Below the pieces are notes generated by a model, which saw nothing but the letters and a program-made list of their open reading frames with translations, was not told the DNA's origin and ran no database searches. A DNA stretch of 64,000 nucleotides. Origin: Afipia massiliensis (lineage in GTDB: Bacteria > Pseudomonadota > Alphaproteobacteria > Rhizobiales > Xanthobacteraceae). The translations under genes were made by a program, and so were the position numbers. How positions within the stretch are numbered: position 1 is the first letter of the stretch; each line of letters begins with the position of its first letter. Positions 1 through 10,926 of the stretch are shown here, piece after piece. The stretch spans positions 372,001 through 436,000 of the forward strand of contig NZ_LBIA02000001.1 in the NCBI RefSeq assembly GCF_001006325.2, given 5' to 3'.

Positions 1-81
1 CGAACCTCAGCCGACAAGCATCTTAACCTTTTGTAATCACGCGCGATATGCACGCCTCACCGACGCCTGTGATACAGTGCT

Positions 82-447
82 GTGATACGATTTACAAGCG
101 ACGGCCGATCTCCGCAGCTCTACGTCTTCGTTCAAAAACCGCTCGGGCGGACTAAAGGCGAACCCGAGGAAACTTCGCTCGCGATCCTCGATTCTTTCGC
201 GGACGCCATCGCGAAGCGCCTGCTGCAACTATCCACCAAGCGTGTCTAGAACGACCGCATCGCGTGAGGCCTATGACGAGAGGAGCGAGGGATCCACATT
301 CCGACGCGCCCGCTCGGAAACCGGATCTTCGATCCGGTGGCTCCGATCCCAGACGTCACGCCGTCTCCGAAACGCGATCTGTTCCTGACGGACGTCGTCG
401 AGGTCGTGAAGGAGGCGACGACGGAGGCCGGCGTGTTGCTGTCGTGA
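82..447 (+). other. Coding-like fragments, unrecognised
   Basis: Two short plus-strand stretches read like protein but have no good start. The first (82-249, 55 codons from a GTG) contains QLYVFVQKPLGRTKGEPEE and ends at TAG. The second (277-447) lies in another frame, directly after a TGA, and contains IHIPTRPLGNRIFDPVAPIP and a stretch ending EATTEAGVLLS. I do not recognise either. They may be two pieces of one decayed gene or separate relics. Nothing else is visible in the first 500 bases. Confidence 0.25.
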
Positions 448-504
448 AGTCCGGCGATCGCTTTGATCGGCGATTCCCTTGGCTCTCTCGGCCAGGCCAG
501 CAAG

Positions 505-967
505 TCATCCGAGTTCATTTTTGAGGACTTCGATGCCCTTCCTCGGGCGCCTCAGTTTCGAAACTCTCGCCCTGCCACGTCCACTTGGCTGCGGGCTTAA
601 TCGAGACCTCTGGGCCCGACTGACAATACGGAGCGTCTCCTGTTCCAGAAAGGTCGACCGTCGTTGCTCCAAGGCAACCATCTTGCCGACAATCGTCGTC
701 ATGTCCGCAGCCGAGAAGGCTCGCAACGATTCGGTGAGGACGTTGCCGAGCGCGCCAAGACTCAAGCTGAGCGACATGGCGGAAGACTCATCTGGCGCTT
801 CGACGATTGTCACGACGTCATACCATCCCTCCGTCCAGAAGATGTCCTTCACGGCCACTCCAAACGTCTTCGCCAATTGCTTGAAGGCATCTGCCCGCTT
901 TGGGGACTCCTTAGCGTTGCGGATTCCTTGATCGGTGAACTTAGCAAGCGCGACATACGTTAACCAT
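505..967 (-). pseudogene. GYD-domain protein, frameshifted at its start
   Basis: The minus strand encodes a typical GYD domain: TYVALAKFTDQGIRNAKESP, then TFGVAVKDIFWTEGWYDVV and an alpha/beta segment up to IVGKM. GYD proteins are small (about 100 residues) and of unknown biochemical role. The natural ATG (967-965) is one base out of frame with the domain: the bases after ATG read GTTAACG where GTTACG would be in frame, and a TGA lies just upstream in the domain frame. The only in-frame alternative I see is a TTG at 876, which would remove the first third. The last 50 residues (from about VALEQRRSTF) do not look like the family and may be read-through. I call it a pseudogene, or a sequencing indel. 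Confidence 0.6.
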
Positions 968-1112
968 GGTCGTCCTCATTGGTTAGGACCCTGTGTAACC
1001 TGGCATGAGCGGCTCCATAAATCTCAGCATAGCACGGTTAGGGAGGTGCGAACTTCAGCGCCAAAATCCGAATAGTATCAATGGTGTTGTTATGAGGTCA
1101 TGAGCTCAGAGA

Positions 1113-1487
1113 ATGTTGAAAAAATCCGTGAAATCAGAGCGTTATGCAAAAGGTACCGGCAAAAGGACGAAGCGAAAGAGATATTTTGAAAGGCACCCGC
1201 ACCTGCCACGAACAGCGTTCCATGGCTGTCTTTACGTCCAGCCCGCGCAAGAACAGTTGAAACCTTCCAATGGAGGCGTATTTCTGGGATTGAATGGCAT
1301 TGTCATCAAGAGCCACGGAGGTTCCGACGCTGAGGTTTTCGCAGACGCCATCAATCTCGGTTACAAATTGGTGCCCCAAGAGTTGCACTCCGAAATCAAG
1401 CAGACAATAGCATCTGCGGTCAGACGGCGCGGCCACAAACGGAGGACGTTATGGCGTGGCGTGACGACAAGGCTAGGGCAACCCTGA
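1113..1487 (+). pseudogene. plsX: PlsX phosphate acyltransferase, C-terminal fragment
   Basis: Residues from about 50 of this frame read [20 protein letters not shown] followed by [15 protein letters not shown], the hallmark C-terminal block of PlsX, the acyl-ACP:phosphate acyltransferase of phospholipid synthesis. Everything upstream of it (lysine/arginine-rich, no Rossmann-like core) is unrelated, so only about the last 55 residues of a roughly 350-residue enzyme remain. The frame runs past the start codon of the next gene (1451) before stopping. It cannot be a working PlsX. It is probably a duplicated or rearranged tail, since no fabH or rpmF partner is present here. Confidence 0.65.
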
Positions 1488-4400
1488 TCCGCGAGGCAGC
1501 GGGAAGCATGCAGCCGGGCAAGACGCCCCGAGCCTTTGCCGAGCTTCTGTTCGGCCACACCATGATCGAGGATCTCGCCAACTACGATGCCGCCTCCCTG
1601 GCCTTCCTGGCAGAACAGGCCTGGGAACATGTGCAGCGACGCACGGCAGGCAGTGCCGATATCCGCGTTATCAATCCGATGATGCCGGACGGGCGCGAGA
1701 TTTCCGTGCTCGAAGTTCTAAACGACAACATGCCCTTCCTGTTCGATTCCACTATGGCGGAGCTCGCCGAGCAGGGCATTGAAGTCACGCTGGTCGCCCA
1801 CCCGATCATCGCCGTGGAGCGCGATGAGCAAGGCAAGCTCCTGCGTTTCCACGGCGAAACGCTGACAGAGGGGGCAAAGGGCGAGCGCGAAAGCCTGATC
1901 CATTTCCACATCGCCCGCCTGGACGCCGATGCCGACCGCCAGAAGCTGATCGAGGGCCTTGCCAGGACGCTCAACGACGTGCGCGCCTGCGTCACCGACT
2001 GGGGAGCCATGCGCGCCCGTGTCGAACAGGCGATCAAGACCTTCAACTCCAATCCGCCGCCGCTGCCGATCGACGAGATCGCCGAAGCCAACCAGTTCCT
2101 GCAATGGCTGTGCGCCGACAATTTCACCTTCCTGGGCCTGCGCGAATATCGCTTTTCGCCCGACACCGATGCGTCGGACGAAATCAGCACGGACCAAGGC
2201 CTCGGCATCCTGCGCGATCCCGATGTGAAGATCCTGCGCCGCGGCAACGAAATGGTGGTGATGACGCAAGAAATCCGCGAATTCATGCGCGAGCCGACCA
2301 TCCTCATCGTCATCAAGGCCAATGTGAACAGCCACGTTCATCGCCGCGTCCGCATGGATTATGTCGGCATCAAACTCTATACGCCCGACGGCCGGCTCGA
2401 GGGCGAACTTCGCCTCGTCGGCCTGTTCACCTCGAGCGCCTACACCCGCTCGGTGCGGCAGATCCCCTATATCCGCCTCAAAGTGGCGCAGGTGCTTCAG
2501 CGCGCCGGCTTTGACCCGGAAAGCCATTCGGGCAAGGCGATCCTGCATATCCTCGAAGAATATCCGCGTGACGAACTCGTCCAGGTCGATGCCGAGACGC
2601 TCTATAATTTCCTCATGGAAATCCTGACGCTTTATGAGCGTCCCCGTGTGCGGGCGTTGGCACGGGCCGATAAATTCGACCGTTTCGTCTCCATCCTGGT
2701 CTTCATTCCGCGTGATAAATATGACATCGATGTGCGCACGCGTGTCGCGGCCTTTCTCGCGCAGGTCTATAAGGGGCGCCTGGCAGCTTCCTACACCTCC
2801 TTCCCCGAAGGGTCGCTTGCCCGCGTCCACTACATCATCGGGCGCTATGACGGCGAAACGCCTGTCATCGAGCGTGCCACCCTGGAAGCCGAGATCAGCG
2901 CCATCGCCGCGACCTGGGGCGACAAGCTAAAAGCCGCGCTCGCCACCACCACCGACGGCATGCGGGCCCGCATGCTCGCCAACCGTTATGCCCAAGCCTT
3001 CACCGGCGGCTATACTGAAGCCTTCGGCACATCACAGGCCATTGCCGATATCGTCACCATCGAAAAGCTCACCTCGGCTCGTCCTGTGGCGATTTCGGTC
3101 TACCGCATCGAGGGCGAAGACGATCCAACGCGCTTCGGCCTCAAGGTCTTCTCGCATGGCGCGCCCCTGTCGCTCTCCTACCGAGTGCCGGTGATCGAAA
3201 ATCACGGCCTACGCGTCGTCAACGAACGCACCTATAAGATCGTGCCCGGCGCCACGCCGGCACCCGCGTCGGTCTGGCTGCACGATATGACGATCGAGGC
3301 CAATGACGGCAAGCCGATCGTTATCGGCGTGGAATTCAAACATCGCCTGGAAGCCTCGATAATGGCTGTGCTGGGCGATCGCGCCGAATCGGACGGCTAT
3401 AACGCCCTCATCCTGCGTACAACCTTAGGCTGGCGCGAAATTTCGACCATCCGGGCCCTCTCCCGCTACCTGCGCCAGATCCGCGCGCCATTCAGCCAGG
3501 ACTACATGTGGGAGACTTTGCGCAACAACACCGCGATCACCGCCAGCATTGCCGCTCTGTTCCGAACACGCTTCGATCCGCACCTCGTCGCCACCGACGC
3601 CGAACGCTCGACACGCGAGACGACCCTCCTCGCCGAGATCGAGGAGCAGCTCAAATCCGTAGCCTCGCTCGACGAAGACCGCATCCTGCGCCGTTTCACC
3701 AATCTGGTGCTGGCAACCATCCGCACCAATCTGTGGCAGATCGGCCAGGACGGGCATCCGCGTCCGGTGATCTCCTTCAAATTCGAAGCGCGCAAGATCG
3801 AAGACCTGCCGGCGCCGCGACCACTTTACGAAATTTTCGTCTATTCACCGCGTGTCGAGGGCATTCATCTGCGCTTCGGCAAGGTAGCGCGCGGCGGCCT
3901 GCGCTGGTCCGACCGGCCGCAGGATTTCCGCACCGAGATCCTCGGCCTGGTCAAGGCACAGCAGGTCAAGAACGCCGTCATCGTGCCGGTCGGCGCCAAA
4001 GGCGGCTTCGTGCCCAAACGCCTGCCGCCGCCGTCCAATCGCGATGCCTGGATGGCGGAAGGCACCGAAACCTACCGCATCTTCATTCGCTCGCTGCTCG
4101 AACTCACCGATAATCTCGATGGCGACACGATTGTGCCGCCCGACAATACCGTGCGGCACGATGGCGATGACCCCTATCTCGTCGTCGCCGCCGACAAGGG
4201 CACCGCCACCTTTTCCGACATCGCCAACACGATCTCGACCGAGAAGGGCCATTGGCTTGGCGATGCTTTCGCCTCCGGCGGCAGCCGGGGCTATGACCAC
4301 AAGAAGATGGGCATCACCGCGCGCGGTGCGTGGGAAGCGGTCAAACGCCATTTCCGCGAGCTCGGCACCGATATCCAGACCATGCCCTTCACCGCTGCCG

Positions 4401-6277
4401 GTGTGGGCGACATGTCCGGTGACGTCTTCGGCAATGGCATGCTCCTCTCGCCGGCGACCAGGCTCGTCGCTGCTTTCGATCACCGCGACATCTTCATAGA
4501 TCCCTCGCCCGACCCGGCCATCAGCCACGCCGAGCGCCTGCGCATGTTCAACCTGCCGCGGTCGAACTGGCAGGACTACAACAAGTCGCTGATCTCGCAA
4601 GGCGGCGGCGTGTTCTCGCGTTCGCTCAAGGCAATCCCGCTGGCGCCGGAAGTGCGGGCCTTGCTTGATCTCGACAAGCCGCAAGCCACGCCCTTCGAGG
4701 TGATCACGGCGATCCTAAAGGCACGCGTTGACCTCCTCTGGTTTGGCGGCATCGGCACCTATATCCGTGCTTCGGGGGAAAGCGACGATCAGGTTGGCGA
4801 TCGCGCCAATGATCCGATCCGTGTCACGGGCGCTGATATCCGCGCCCGGGTAATCGGCGAAGGCGCCAATCTCGGCGTGACCCAGCGCGGCCGCGTCGAA
4901 GCGGCTCAGAAAGGCATCAAGCTCAACACCGACGCAATCGACAATTCGGCCGGGGTCAATACCTCTGACGTCGAGGTCAATATCAAGATCGCGCTGGCGC
5001 GCCCCGAACGCGATGGGCGCCTTAGCCAGAACGACCGCAACAGCCTGCTTGCCGCGATGACCGCCGAGGTCGGCATGCTGGTGCTGCGCAACAATTATCT
5101 GCAGACGCTGGCGCTTTCGCTGACCGAACGCAAGGGCGTGGCCGAGACCGGCTTCCTCACCAGACTAATGCAATCACTCGAGCAGCGCGGCCTCCTTGAC
5201 CGCAGCGTGGAGTTCCTGCCGGACGATGTGGTGATCACCGAGCGCACCCGGCGCGGCCAGCCTTTTACCCGGCCGGAACTTGCCGTGCTGCTCGCTTACG
5301 CCAAGCTGACGCTTTACGATGATCTGCTCGTCACCAGTGTGCCGGACGATCCTTATCTCGCCCGCGAATTGTCCCAATACTTCCCGCCCGAGGTTCAGGA
5401 CAAATTCCCCGATTCGGTGGAATCCCATCGCCTTCGGCGCGAGATCATCTCGACCAATCTCGCCAATGCCCTGATCAATCGCGGCGGCCCGGCTTGCGTG
5501 GTGCGCCTGATCGACGAGACGGGTGCCGACGTGCCCACCATCGCCATGGCCTTCGTGGCGGTGGATGAATCCTACGGCCTCAAGCGGCTGAACGACGCGA
5601 TTGACGGGCTCGACACCAAGATCGAGGGTCAATTGCAACTCGGCCTCTACGCCTCGGTTCAGGATCTCCTGCTCTCCCGCGTGGTCTGGTCTGTGCGCAA
5701 TGTCGATTTCAGCGCCGGTCTGGAAGCGGTGATCTCGCGCTTCGGCTCCGGCATCCGTGAGATCGCCGCCGGGCTCGACAATACCCTGCCCCAGGACATG
5801 CAGGCCGGGCGCAGCAAGCGCCTGCAGGACCTGACCGATGGCGGCGTCTCGGCGGAACTTGCCGGCAAACTCGCCGATCTCGACACCTTGGTCTCCGCAC
5901 CCGATATCGTGACGGTCGCAGGGCGCACCAACCGCGCCATCGGCGATACGGCCACGACCTTCTTCGCCGCCGAAGCCAATTTCCGTCTCGACCGCATCAT
6001 CGCCGCCGCACGCGCACGCGGCATGCAGGCGAACGATTTTTTCGAACGTCTCGCCATCGATCGCGCCGTTGATCAGATCGCGGGCGCCGAAAGAAGACTA
6101 GTTGCCGATATGCTGGCAACCGGCCAGTCCGGCCAGCAGGCCGCCGAGACATGGCTCGCGGCCCATCCTGAAGCGACGCGCATCCGCCGTTCGGTCGAGG
6201 AGATCGCTGCCGGTGGCCTGACGCTCGCCAAGCTGACGGTGGCGGCGAACTTGCTGGGTGATTTGGTGAAGGGTTGA
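1451..6277 (+). CDS. gdhB: NAD-specific glutamate dehydrogenase, large 180-kDa type
   Basis: This 1608-residue protein has the length and sequence of the large bacterial NAD-glutamate dehydrogenases, which deaminate L-glutamate to 2-oxoglutarate plus ammonium with NAD and serve mainly in amino-acid catabolism. The first ~750 residues are the long N-terminal (ACT-like/regulatory) region. The catalytic core carries [11 protein letters not shown] near residue 845, [17 protein letters not shown] near 980, [14 protein letters not shown] near 1100 and [15 protein letters not shown] near 1135. The ATG at 1451 is preceded by GGAGGA at 1441-1446, a good ribosome-binding site, even though the PlsX relic frame overlaps it. 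It stands alone, with no transcriptional partner. I see no frameshift over 4.8 kb, in contrast to its flanks. Confidence 0.95.
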   Translation: MAWRDDKARATLIREAAGSMQPGKTPRAFAELLFGHTMIEDLANYDAASLAFLAEQAWEHVQRRTAGSADIRVINPMMPDGREISVLEVLNDNMPFLFDSTMAELAEQGIEVTLVAHPIIAVERDEQGKLLRFHGETLTEGAKGERESLIHFHIARLDADADRQKLIEGLARTLNDVRACVTDWGAMRARVEQAIKTFNSNPPPLPIDEIAEANQFLQWLCADNFTFLGLREYRFSPDTDASDEISTDQGLGILRDPDVKILRRGNEMVVMTQEIREFMREPTILIVIKANVNSHVHRRVRMDYVGIKLYTPDGRLEGELRLVGLFTSSAYTRSVRQIPYIRLKVAQVLQRAGFDPESHSGKAILHILEEYPRDELVQVDAETLYNFLMEILTLYERPRVRALARADKFDRFVSILVFIPRDKYDIDVRTRVAAFLAQVYKGRLAASYTSFPEGSLARVHYIIGRYDGETPVIERATLEAEISAIAATWGDKLKAALATTTDGMRARMLANRYAQAFTGGYTEAFGTSQAIADIVTIEKLTSARPVAISVYRIEGEDDPTRFGLKVFSHGAPLSLSYRVPVIENHGLRVVNERTYKIVPGATPAPASVWLHDMTIEANDGKPIVIGVEFKHRLEASIMAVLGDRAESDGYNALILRTTLGWREISTIRALSRYLRQIRAPFSQDYMWETLRNNTAITASIAALFRTRFDPHLVATDAERSTRETTLLAEIEEQLKSVASLDEDRILRRFTNLVLATIRTNLWQIGQDGHPRPVISFKFEARKIEDLPAPRPLYEIFVYSPRVEGIHLRFGKVARGGLRWSDRPQDFRTEILGLVKAQQVKNAVIVPVGAKGGFVPKRLPPPSNRDAWMAEGTETYRIFIRSLLELTDNLDGDTIVPPDNTVRHDGDDPYLVVAADKGTATFSDIANTISTEKGHWLGDAFASGGSRGYDHKKMGITARGAWEAVKRHFRELGTDIQTMPFTAAGVGDMSGDVFGNGMLLSPATRLVAAFDHRDIFIDPSPDPAISHAERLRMFNLPRSNWQDYNKSLISQGGGVFSRSLKAIPLAPEVRALLDLDKPQATPFEVITAILKARVDLLWFGGIGTYIRASGESDDQVGDRANDPIRVTGADIRARVIGEGANLGVTQRGRVEAAQKGIKLNTDAIDNSAGVNTSDVEVNIKIALARPERDGRLSQNDRNSLLAAMTAEVGMLVLRNNYLQTLALSLTERKGVAETGFLTRLMQSLEQRGLLDRSVEFLPDDVVITERTRRGQPFTRPELAVLLAYAKLTLYDDLLVTSVPDDPYLARELSQYFPPEVQDKFPDSVESHRLRREIISTNLANALINRGGPACVVRLIDETGADVPTIAMAFVAVDESYGLKRLNDAIDGLDTKIEGQLQLGLYASVQDLLLSRVVWSVRNVDFSAGLEAVISRFGSGIREIAAGLDNTLPQDMQAGRSKRLQDLTDGGVSAELAGKLADLDTLVSAPDIVTVAGRTNRAIGDTATTFFAAEANFRLDRIIAAARARGMQANDFFERLAIDRAVDQIAGAERRLVADMLATGQSGQQAAETWLAAHPEATRIRRSVEEIAAGGLTLAKLTVAANLLGDLVKG

Positions 6278-6287
6278 GAGGGCACGC

Positions 6288-6449
6288 TCACGACAAGCGG
6301 TTTGGAGGGTGCGCAGATGGACCGGCGGCAGGCAAGATATCCAGAATCTCTTGTGCCGAGGCACCATTGGGATAACGGCGGACCGCTCGTTCGATTGCGG
6401 TGAGCGCATCATCGGGGATCTGGTCCGCCAAGCGCCTTTCTGTGGCCAT
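6288..6449 (-). pseudogene. Small ORF, possible Fic-type winged-helix fragment
   Basis: A 53-residue frame starts MATERRLADQIPDDALTAIE and continues through YPNGASAQEILDIL, which resembles the helix-turn-helix head seen in some Fic-family proteins. After ILDIL the frame drifts, while the neighbouring frame reads LPPVHLRTLQ, similar to the expected continuation, so a frameshift is likely. No Fic catalytic motif follows. The call rests on remembered family resemblance and is weak. Confidence 0.3.
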
Positions 6450-6622
6450 CGTCACTCACATCAGTCTTGAACCTTCGGTCACGACCAATCGCCGCGCTAC
6501 GCGAAACACCAAACCATTGCCCTATCTCAGCGAAGGACGCACCGGCCTCTTTTGCCTTCAATAACTTCTGTCGAGATTCGCATTCCAGATATCTGGCATT
6601 TCCGAATCTCCAGTGGAGATTC

Positions 6623-7703
6623 CTGTGTGTACCGAAAACTTAAGCTCGGACGTAGTGGTGGAAGTCCGCCGATGACGGGGTACGATTTGATGCTCCCTGT
6701 GCACTGAACTGGACGAGAGACCAGTGCATCTTTATCCAATGACCGATGCGTTCTGATGTCGTTGTAGTAGTGAGCATAGGACCGCAAGGTCCGGCGTAGA
6801 TGCGCTTCGCCCAGGACAATCATATGATCGACGCACTCGCGCCGGATTGATCCAATCAGCCGTTCGGCAAAACCATTCTGCCAGAGCGAGGCTGGTGCGG
6901 TAGGCCTGTCCCGGATACCCATGGCGCGCAGTCGCCGTATGACGACGGCACCATAGATGTGGTCACGATCGCGGATGAGGTAGCGCGGGGCCTCATCCCA
7001 AGGGAATGCCTCGGCTAACCGGCGTGCGATCCATTCTGCGGTCGGGTTTGTTGTAACGCTGATCCAGACGAGGTCTCTGCGGTTGAGCCGGACGATGACG
7101 AAAGCATAGAGTAAGTCGAAGCCAATGGCCGGGACAACGAACAGGTCCATCGCAGCAATATCCGGAGCATGATTGCGCAGGAAGGTGCGCCAGCCCTGGC
7201 TTGGCGGCCCTCGCCGCTTGACCATGTACTTGGCGACGCTTGACTGCGCGACCTCAAACCCGAGCTTGAGCAGTTCGCCGTGAATACGTGGCGCGCCCCA
7301 AAGCGGGTTTTCGATGCTCATCCGCCGGATCAACACACGGATGTCCGTCTCGATCTGCGGCCGCCCTCCCCGAGCGCGACTTCCAACGCCAATAGCAGCG
7401 AAAGCCGGCCCGATGCCAACGCACCAGCATCTCGGGGCGGATGATCGTGAGGACCTGCAGGATCGACGGGAACCATCGATACAATTGGATAAAGAACCAG
7501 CGATCATTGTTCGTAAGCCGGGACCGGCCGCGCATCTTGCGCCGCAAAATGATCAATTGGTGTCGGAGTGCCGCATTCTCAGTCTCAAGCCGACTTCGAC
7601 TTGAATGGCGAAGGCCAAAACGAAACAGAGCAGCCCGATCATTCCGCCAGCTTAGGCGATTCCATCACGTCATCAACGCGGTTAAGGTTTTCGGTACACA
7701 CAG
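6623..7703 (-). mobile_element. Insertion sequence with matching terminal inverted repeats, decayed
   Basis: The element is bounded by CTGTGTGTACCGAAAAC at 6623-6639 and its reverse complement GTTTTCGGTACACACAG at 7687-7703. The match continues inward (…TTAA) with one extra base at the right end. It encloses a single rve-type transposase gene on the minus strand, giving an element of about 1.08 kb. I do not see a convincing target-site duplication in the immediate flanks. Fragments of the same family occur at 8411, 17795, 40355, 46767 and 58136. Confidence 0.75.
6640..7642 (-). pseudogene. DDE (rve-type) transposase with several frameshifts
   Basis: Protein similarity is spread over different frames. 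The start MIGLLCFVLAFAIQ (ATG at 7642) loses frame, then RLETENAALRHQLIILRRKM and RLTNNDRWFFIQLYRWFP appear. The catalytic core lies in yet another frame: AAMDLFVVP (first Asp), RYLIRDRDHIYG (second Asp) and NGFAERLIGSIRRE (Glu). The end, which should read GGLHHHYVRx then stop at 6640, is also shifted. At least three indels separate these blocks, so no full-length transposase can be made. The family is the integrase-core transposase common in rhizobia. I am not sure whether it is formally IS3- or IS481-like. Confidence 0.8.
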
Positions 7704-7746
7704 CGCACGGCGTAAAGTAAAATGCGTCAGCACTAGTTGATTGCCG

Positions 7747-8052
7747 TTACTTCATCTCAATGAGCAGATCTTTGGAATCGACTTGGGCGCCTGCGCCGAC
7801 GAGGATGCTGGCGACAGTGCCGTCGCGCGACGGCGTACAGCACGGTCTCCATCTTCATCGCCTCAAGTATCATCAGCACATCGCCGACCTTAACGCTTTG
7901 GCCCGGCTGGATGCTGACGGTGGACGCTAGGCCCGGCATCGGCGCGGCAACGTGGTTGTCGTTGCCCCGTCTTGCGGCGGGTCTTGATGGTGGACACCGC
8001 GGCACGGTTCGGTACGGTGATAACGCGCGACGCCGCCGATCGGCTCGAAGAA
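7747..8052 (-). pseudogene. Pyruvate carboxylase, C-terminal biotinyl-domain relic
   Basis: Three successive frames together spell the tail of pyruvate carboxylase: RVITVPNRAAVSTIKTRRK, then HVAAPMPGLASTVSIQPGQS and the biotin-attachment motif EAMKMET, then RDGTVASILVGAGAQVDSK ending LLIEMK and TAA at 7747. At least two indels break the frame. The carboxylase and carboxyltransferase domains are absent. Only the last ~100 residues survive beside the insertion sequence, consistent with a deletion mediated by it. Confidence 0.8.
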
Positions 8053-8560
8053 TGGAGGCGCCATTTATAACAACGACAGACCCATACCTCGCTCGGCAAC
8101 TTGACGTCGAACGAGTTCGCACGACAAACTCAAACAGCCCGGGAAATTGCCTAGAACCTGGACCACAAAACGGGGCAGTTCCATCCATCCGAAAAACATA
8201 CTTCAGGGAGGACCACTTCAAAGGGGGCAGATCAGCCGCGGAGCACAGGATAATTAGCACTGCGACCTCCTCGACTCAGCAGCGATCGAACCGCGTCTCT
8301 GCCAGCAGTCGCTCGAAAACGGGAATATTGGGGGTATCGGCCGGAGACTTTCGCTCATTCTGCCGCGAGACAACGCTAATCGGGAGTCCGGAGACCGCAC
8401 GATGGGAATGAGGTTTTCGGTACACACAGCGATCATCGCGCAAGCGACAATTTGCGGCGGGCGGGCAAACTGATCGCGCTGACGCGCGGCCGGTTCGCGC
8501 ATTTCCGGATTATCGCATTTGTCTCCGTTGACCGGTATGGCACATGCTCGGCGTCGTCGC
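8053..8560. other. Intergenic stretch with a solitary IS end
   Basis: I see no gene in these 508 bases. The only recognisable item is the IS terminal repeat at 8411-8431. The livF gene ends at 8561. Confidence 0.5.
8411..8431. repeat. Solo IS terminal repeat
   Basis: AGGTTTTCGGTACACACAGC plus one more G is identical to the right end of the element at 7685-7705. No transposase sequence is attached to this copy, so it is a solo end left by deletion or by a one-ended event. Confidence 0.7.
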
Positions 8561-9400
8561 CTAAGCGAGCCAGCGTTTGCGCCGCTTGTAGTGCTTCACA
8601 TCGCGGAATGATTTGCGCTTGTCCCCGGCGATGCCAAGATAAAATTCCTTGACGTCCTCATTTGCGGCGAGCGCCCGCGCCTCGCCGTCCATCACCACGC
8701 GACCATTTTCGAGAATGTAACCGTGGCTGGCGTATTTGAGCGCCATACTGGTGTTCTGCTCGGCGAGAAGAAACGAGACATTTTCCTTGACGTTCAGATC
8801 CTTAACAATCTCGAAGATCTCCTCGACAATCTGCGGCGCGAGACCCATCGATGGCTCGTCGAGCAGGATCATCTTCGGGCGCGACATCAGCGCACGGCCG
8901 ATCGCGCACATCTGCTGTTCGCCGCCCGACGTATAGCCGGCGGTGGAATCGCGCCGCTCCCTGAGACGAGGGAAATAGGCATAGACTCGCTCCAGATCCT
9001 GCGCGATCGCGGACTTGCTGTCCCTGCGCGTGAAGGCGCCGGTCAGGAGATTCTCTTCGACAGTGAGGTGGGCGAAGCAGCGCCGCCCCTCCATCACCTG
9101 AATGCAGCCGCGCCGCACCAGTTCGTTTGGCGACAGGGACTGCACTTCGACGCCGTCGAACAGGATCGAGCCCTTGGTGACCTCGCCGCGCTCCGCATGC
9201 AGTAGATTAGAGACCGCCTTCAGCGTTGTTGTCTTGCCCGCGCCGTTGGCGCCGAGAAGCGCGACAATTCCGCCCCGCGGCACATCCAGCGAGACACCCT
9301 TCAACACGAGGATGACGTGACTGTAGACAACCTCGATATTGTTGACCGACAAAAACAGCCCTGCCGCTTCTGTCGCCGTGGCGGCCTTAGTGAATGACAC
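8561..9400 (-). CDS. livF: Branched-chain-type ABC transporter ATPase, LivF-like
   Basis: A 279-residue ATPase of the LivF class, which powers uptake through the LivH/LivM permeases. Visible motifs: Walker A GANGAGKTT near residue 50, ABC signature SGGEQQM near 155, and Walker B MILLDEPSMGLAP directly after it. The C-terminus has a basic extension (RKSFRDVKHYKRRKRWLA) that goes beyond the usual ~235 residues. The start is a GTG at 9400 with GGAGAGGG upstream. It is the last gene of a minus-strand operon beginning with an acyl-CoA synthetase at 15762. The neighbouring CoA ligase suggests an organic-acid rather than an amino-acid substrate, which is inference. Confidence 0.92.
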   Translation of the reverse strand: MSFTKAATATEAAGLFLSVNNIEVVYSHVILVLKGVSLDVPRGGIVALLGANGAGKTTTLKAVSNLLHAERGEVTKGSILFDGVEVQSLSPNELVRRGCIQVMEGRRCFAHLTVEENLLTGAFTRRDSKSAIAQDLERVYAYFPRLRERRDSTAGYTSGGEQQMCAIGRALMSRPKMILLDEPSMGLAPQIVEEIFEIVKDLNVKENVSFLLAEQNTSMALKYASHGYILENGRVVMDGEARALAANEDVKEFYLGIAGDKRKSFRDVKHYKRRKRWLA

Positions 9401-9478
9401 GCAGCCCTCTCCAAACGGTTGCAGCTTTCGGGGTATCCGGGAGGAGGCGAACGCTCCTCCCGGATCGCCAAGCTGCGT

Positions 9479-10798
9479 TCAGGTTTCTTTCGAGCAATCG
9501 CGCGGCTGGATCTTCTTCTCCGCGGCATACTTCGCGGAAACATCGTTGACGAGCGGTTCGGTGATGGACTGGTTGGCCGTGTACCAGTCGGAGATGATTT
9601 TCCAGCCCTTGCCATCCCACTGCTGTACGCGCGCCTCGCGCGCACCCTCATGATCGGAGCAGGAAATCTTGATCGGCTTCAACATACCCTCGAAGCCGAG
9701 TTCCTTGAGGCGTGCATCGGAGATGTTGAGGTTCTCAAGACCCCAACGGACCTGCTCGCCCGTCAGCGGCTTTTTGCCGAACTTTTCCTGCGCCTTGCGG
9801 ATCGCTTCCACGCCGAGCATGGCATTCACCAACCCGCGGTTATAGAGGACTTCGCCGACCTTGCCAGGCTCCGACAATCCTTTTCCCTTTGCATAGACGT
9901 GCTTCTCCACGTCGGCATGCACGGAGAATTTGCCTGCGCCATGCTGAAGCATCAGCGCCTTATAGCCAGCGGCTTGATCGCCTGCGGGCGTCACATCCGG
10001 CTCGGCACCTGACCACCAAACACCGAGCATCTTGTCACGCGGATAGGCAACAGCCGCCGCTTCCTTGACCGCCGTGCCGTTCATGACGCCCCAGCCCCAG
10101 AGCAAAACATAGTCCGGCCGGTTCTGGCGGATCGCCAGCCATTGCGACTTCTGTTCGACACCGGGGTGTGTGACCGGGATCGGCGTAAACTCAAAACCGT
10201 GCTTCTGCGCCAGCACCTGCAGCGTCGGGATTGGCTCCTTGCCGTACGGGCTGTCGTGAAAGACCAGCGAAATCTTCTTGCCTTTCAGCTTGTCGAAACC
10301 GCCGAGCTCCTTGGCGACGTGCTGAATCGCGATATCGGCCGCGGACCAGTATGTGCCGAGCAGCGGGAAGTTATACGCGAACACCGCGCCGTTCTTGGAA
10401 TCGGCACGGCCGTAACCCATCGTGATGATCGGGATCTTGTCAGTCGCGGTCTTTTCGGTGAGGGCGAATGTAATACCGGTCGACAGCGGATTGAAGAAGG
10501 CCGCACCGGTTGGGCCCTTGCCCTTGAGACGCTCGTAACACTCAACGCCTTTGTCAGTGGCGTAGCCGGTCTCGCATTCCTCGACCAGAAGCTTGACGCC
10601 GTTGATGCCACCGTCGCGCTCATTGACCATGTTGTAGTAGTCGGCCATGCCGTTTGCAAACGGCACGCCATTCACTGCGTACGCGCCCGTCCGGTAGGAC
10701 AGCATCGGAATGAACTGCTCGTTCTGCGCCGCAGCCGGAGTGGCAAGCGCCACGCCCGATAGTACGGCTGCCGCCAGTATCAGTTTGTTGCGTACCAT
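9479..10798 (-). CDS. Periplasmic substrate-binding protein, LivK/Peripla_BP_6 type
   Basis: A 439-residue protein with a Sec signal peptide (MVRNKLILAAAVLSGVALA, cleavage after PAAAQ) followed by a two-lobed binding fold (FIPMLSYRTGAYAVNG start, internal GVECYERLKGKG). It would capture the ligand in the periplasm for the LivH/LivM permeases encoded upstream. A very strong ribosome-binding site (AAGGAGGAGGAC) precedes the ATG, in line with the need for excess binding protein. It sits between livM and livF in the operon. The ligand cannot be told from sequence. Family members in such ligase-linked operons are often annotated for aromatic or fatty acids. Confidence 0.9.
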   Translation of the reverse strand: MVRNKLILAAAVLSGVALATPAAAQNEQFIPMLSYRTGAYAVNGVPFANGMADYYNMVNERDGGINGVKLLVEECETGYATDKGVECYERLKGKGPTGAAFFNPLSTGITFALTEKTATDKIPIITMGYGRADSKNGAVFAYNFPLLGTYWSAADIAIQHVAKELGGFDKLKGKKISLVFHDSPYGKEPIPTLQVLAQKHGFEFTPIPVTHPGVEQKSQWLAIRQNRPDYVLLWGWGVMNGTAVKEAAAVAYPRDKMLGVWWSGAEPDVTPAGDQAAGYKALMLQHGAGKFSVHADVEKHVYAKGKGLSEPGKVGEVLYNRGLVNAMLGVEAIRKAQEKFGKKPLTGEQVRWGLENLNISDARLKELGFEGMLKPIKISCSDHEGAREARVQQWDGKGWKIISDWYTANQSITEPLVNDVSAKYAAEKKIQPRDCSKET

Positions 10799-10926
10799 AT
10801 CGACGTCCTCCTCCTTCAGCCCGGTTTTGCAATACCGGGTCCGGTTTCGCGGGCTTCATTGCTCCTTCTGCCAACGACCGCCGCTCCGCGTTGCGATCTC
10901 CGGTTTCCTTCGCGCTGACCGCCCCT

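Noticed and set aside
3845-4684. 279-residue minus-strand frame inside the glutamate dehydrogenase gene
   Set aside because: Shadow of the catalytic core.
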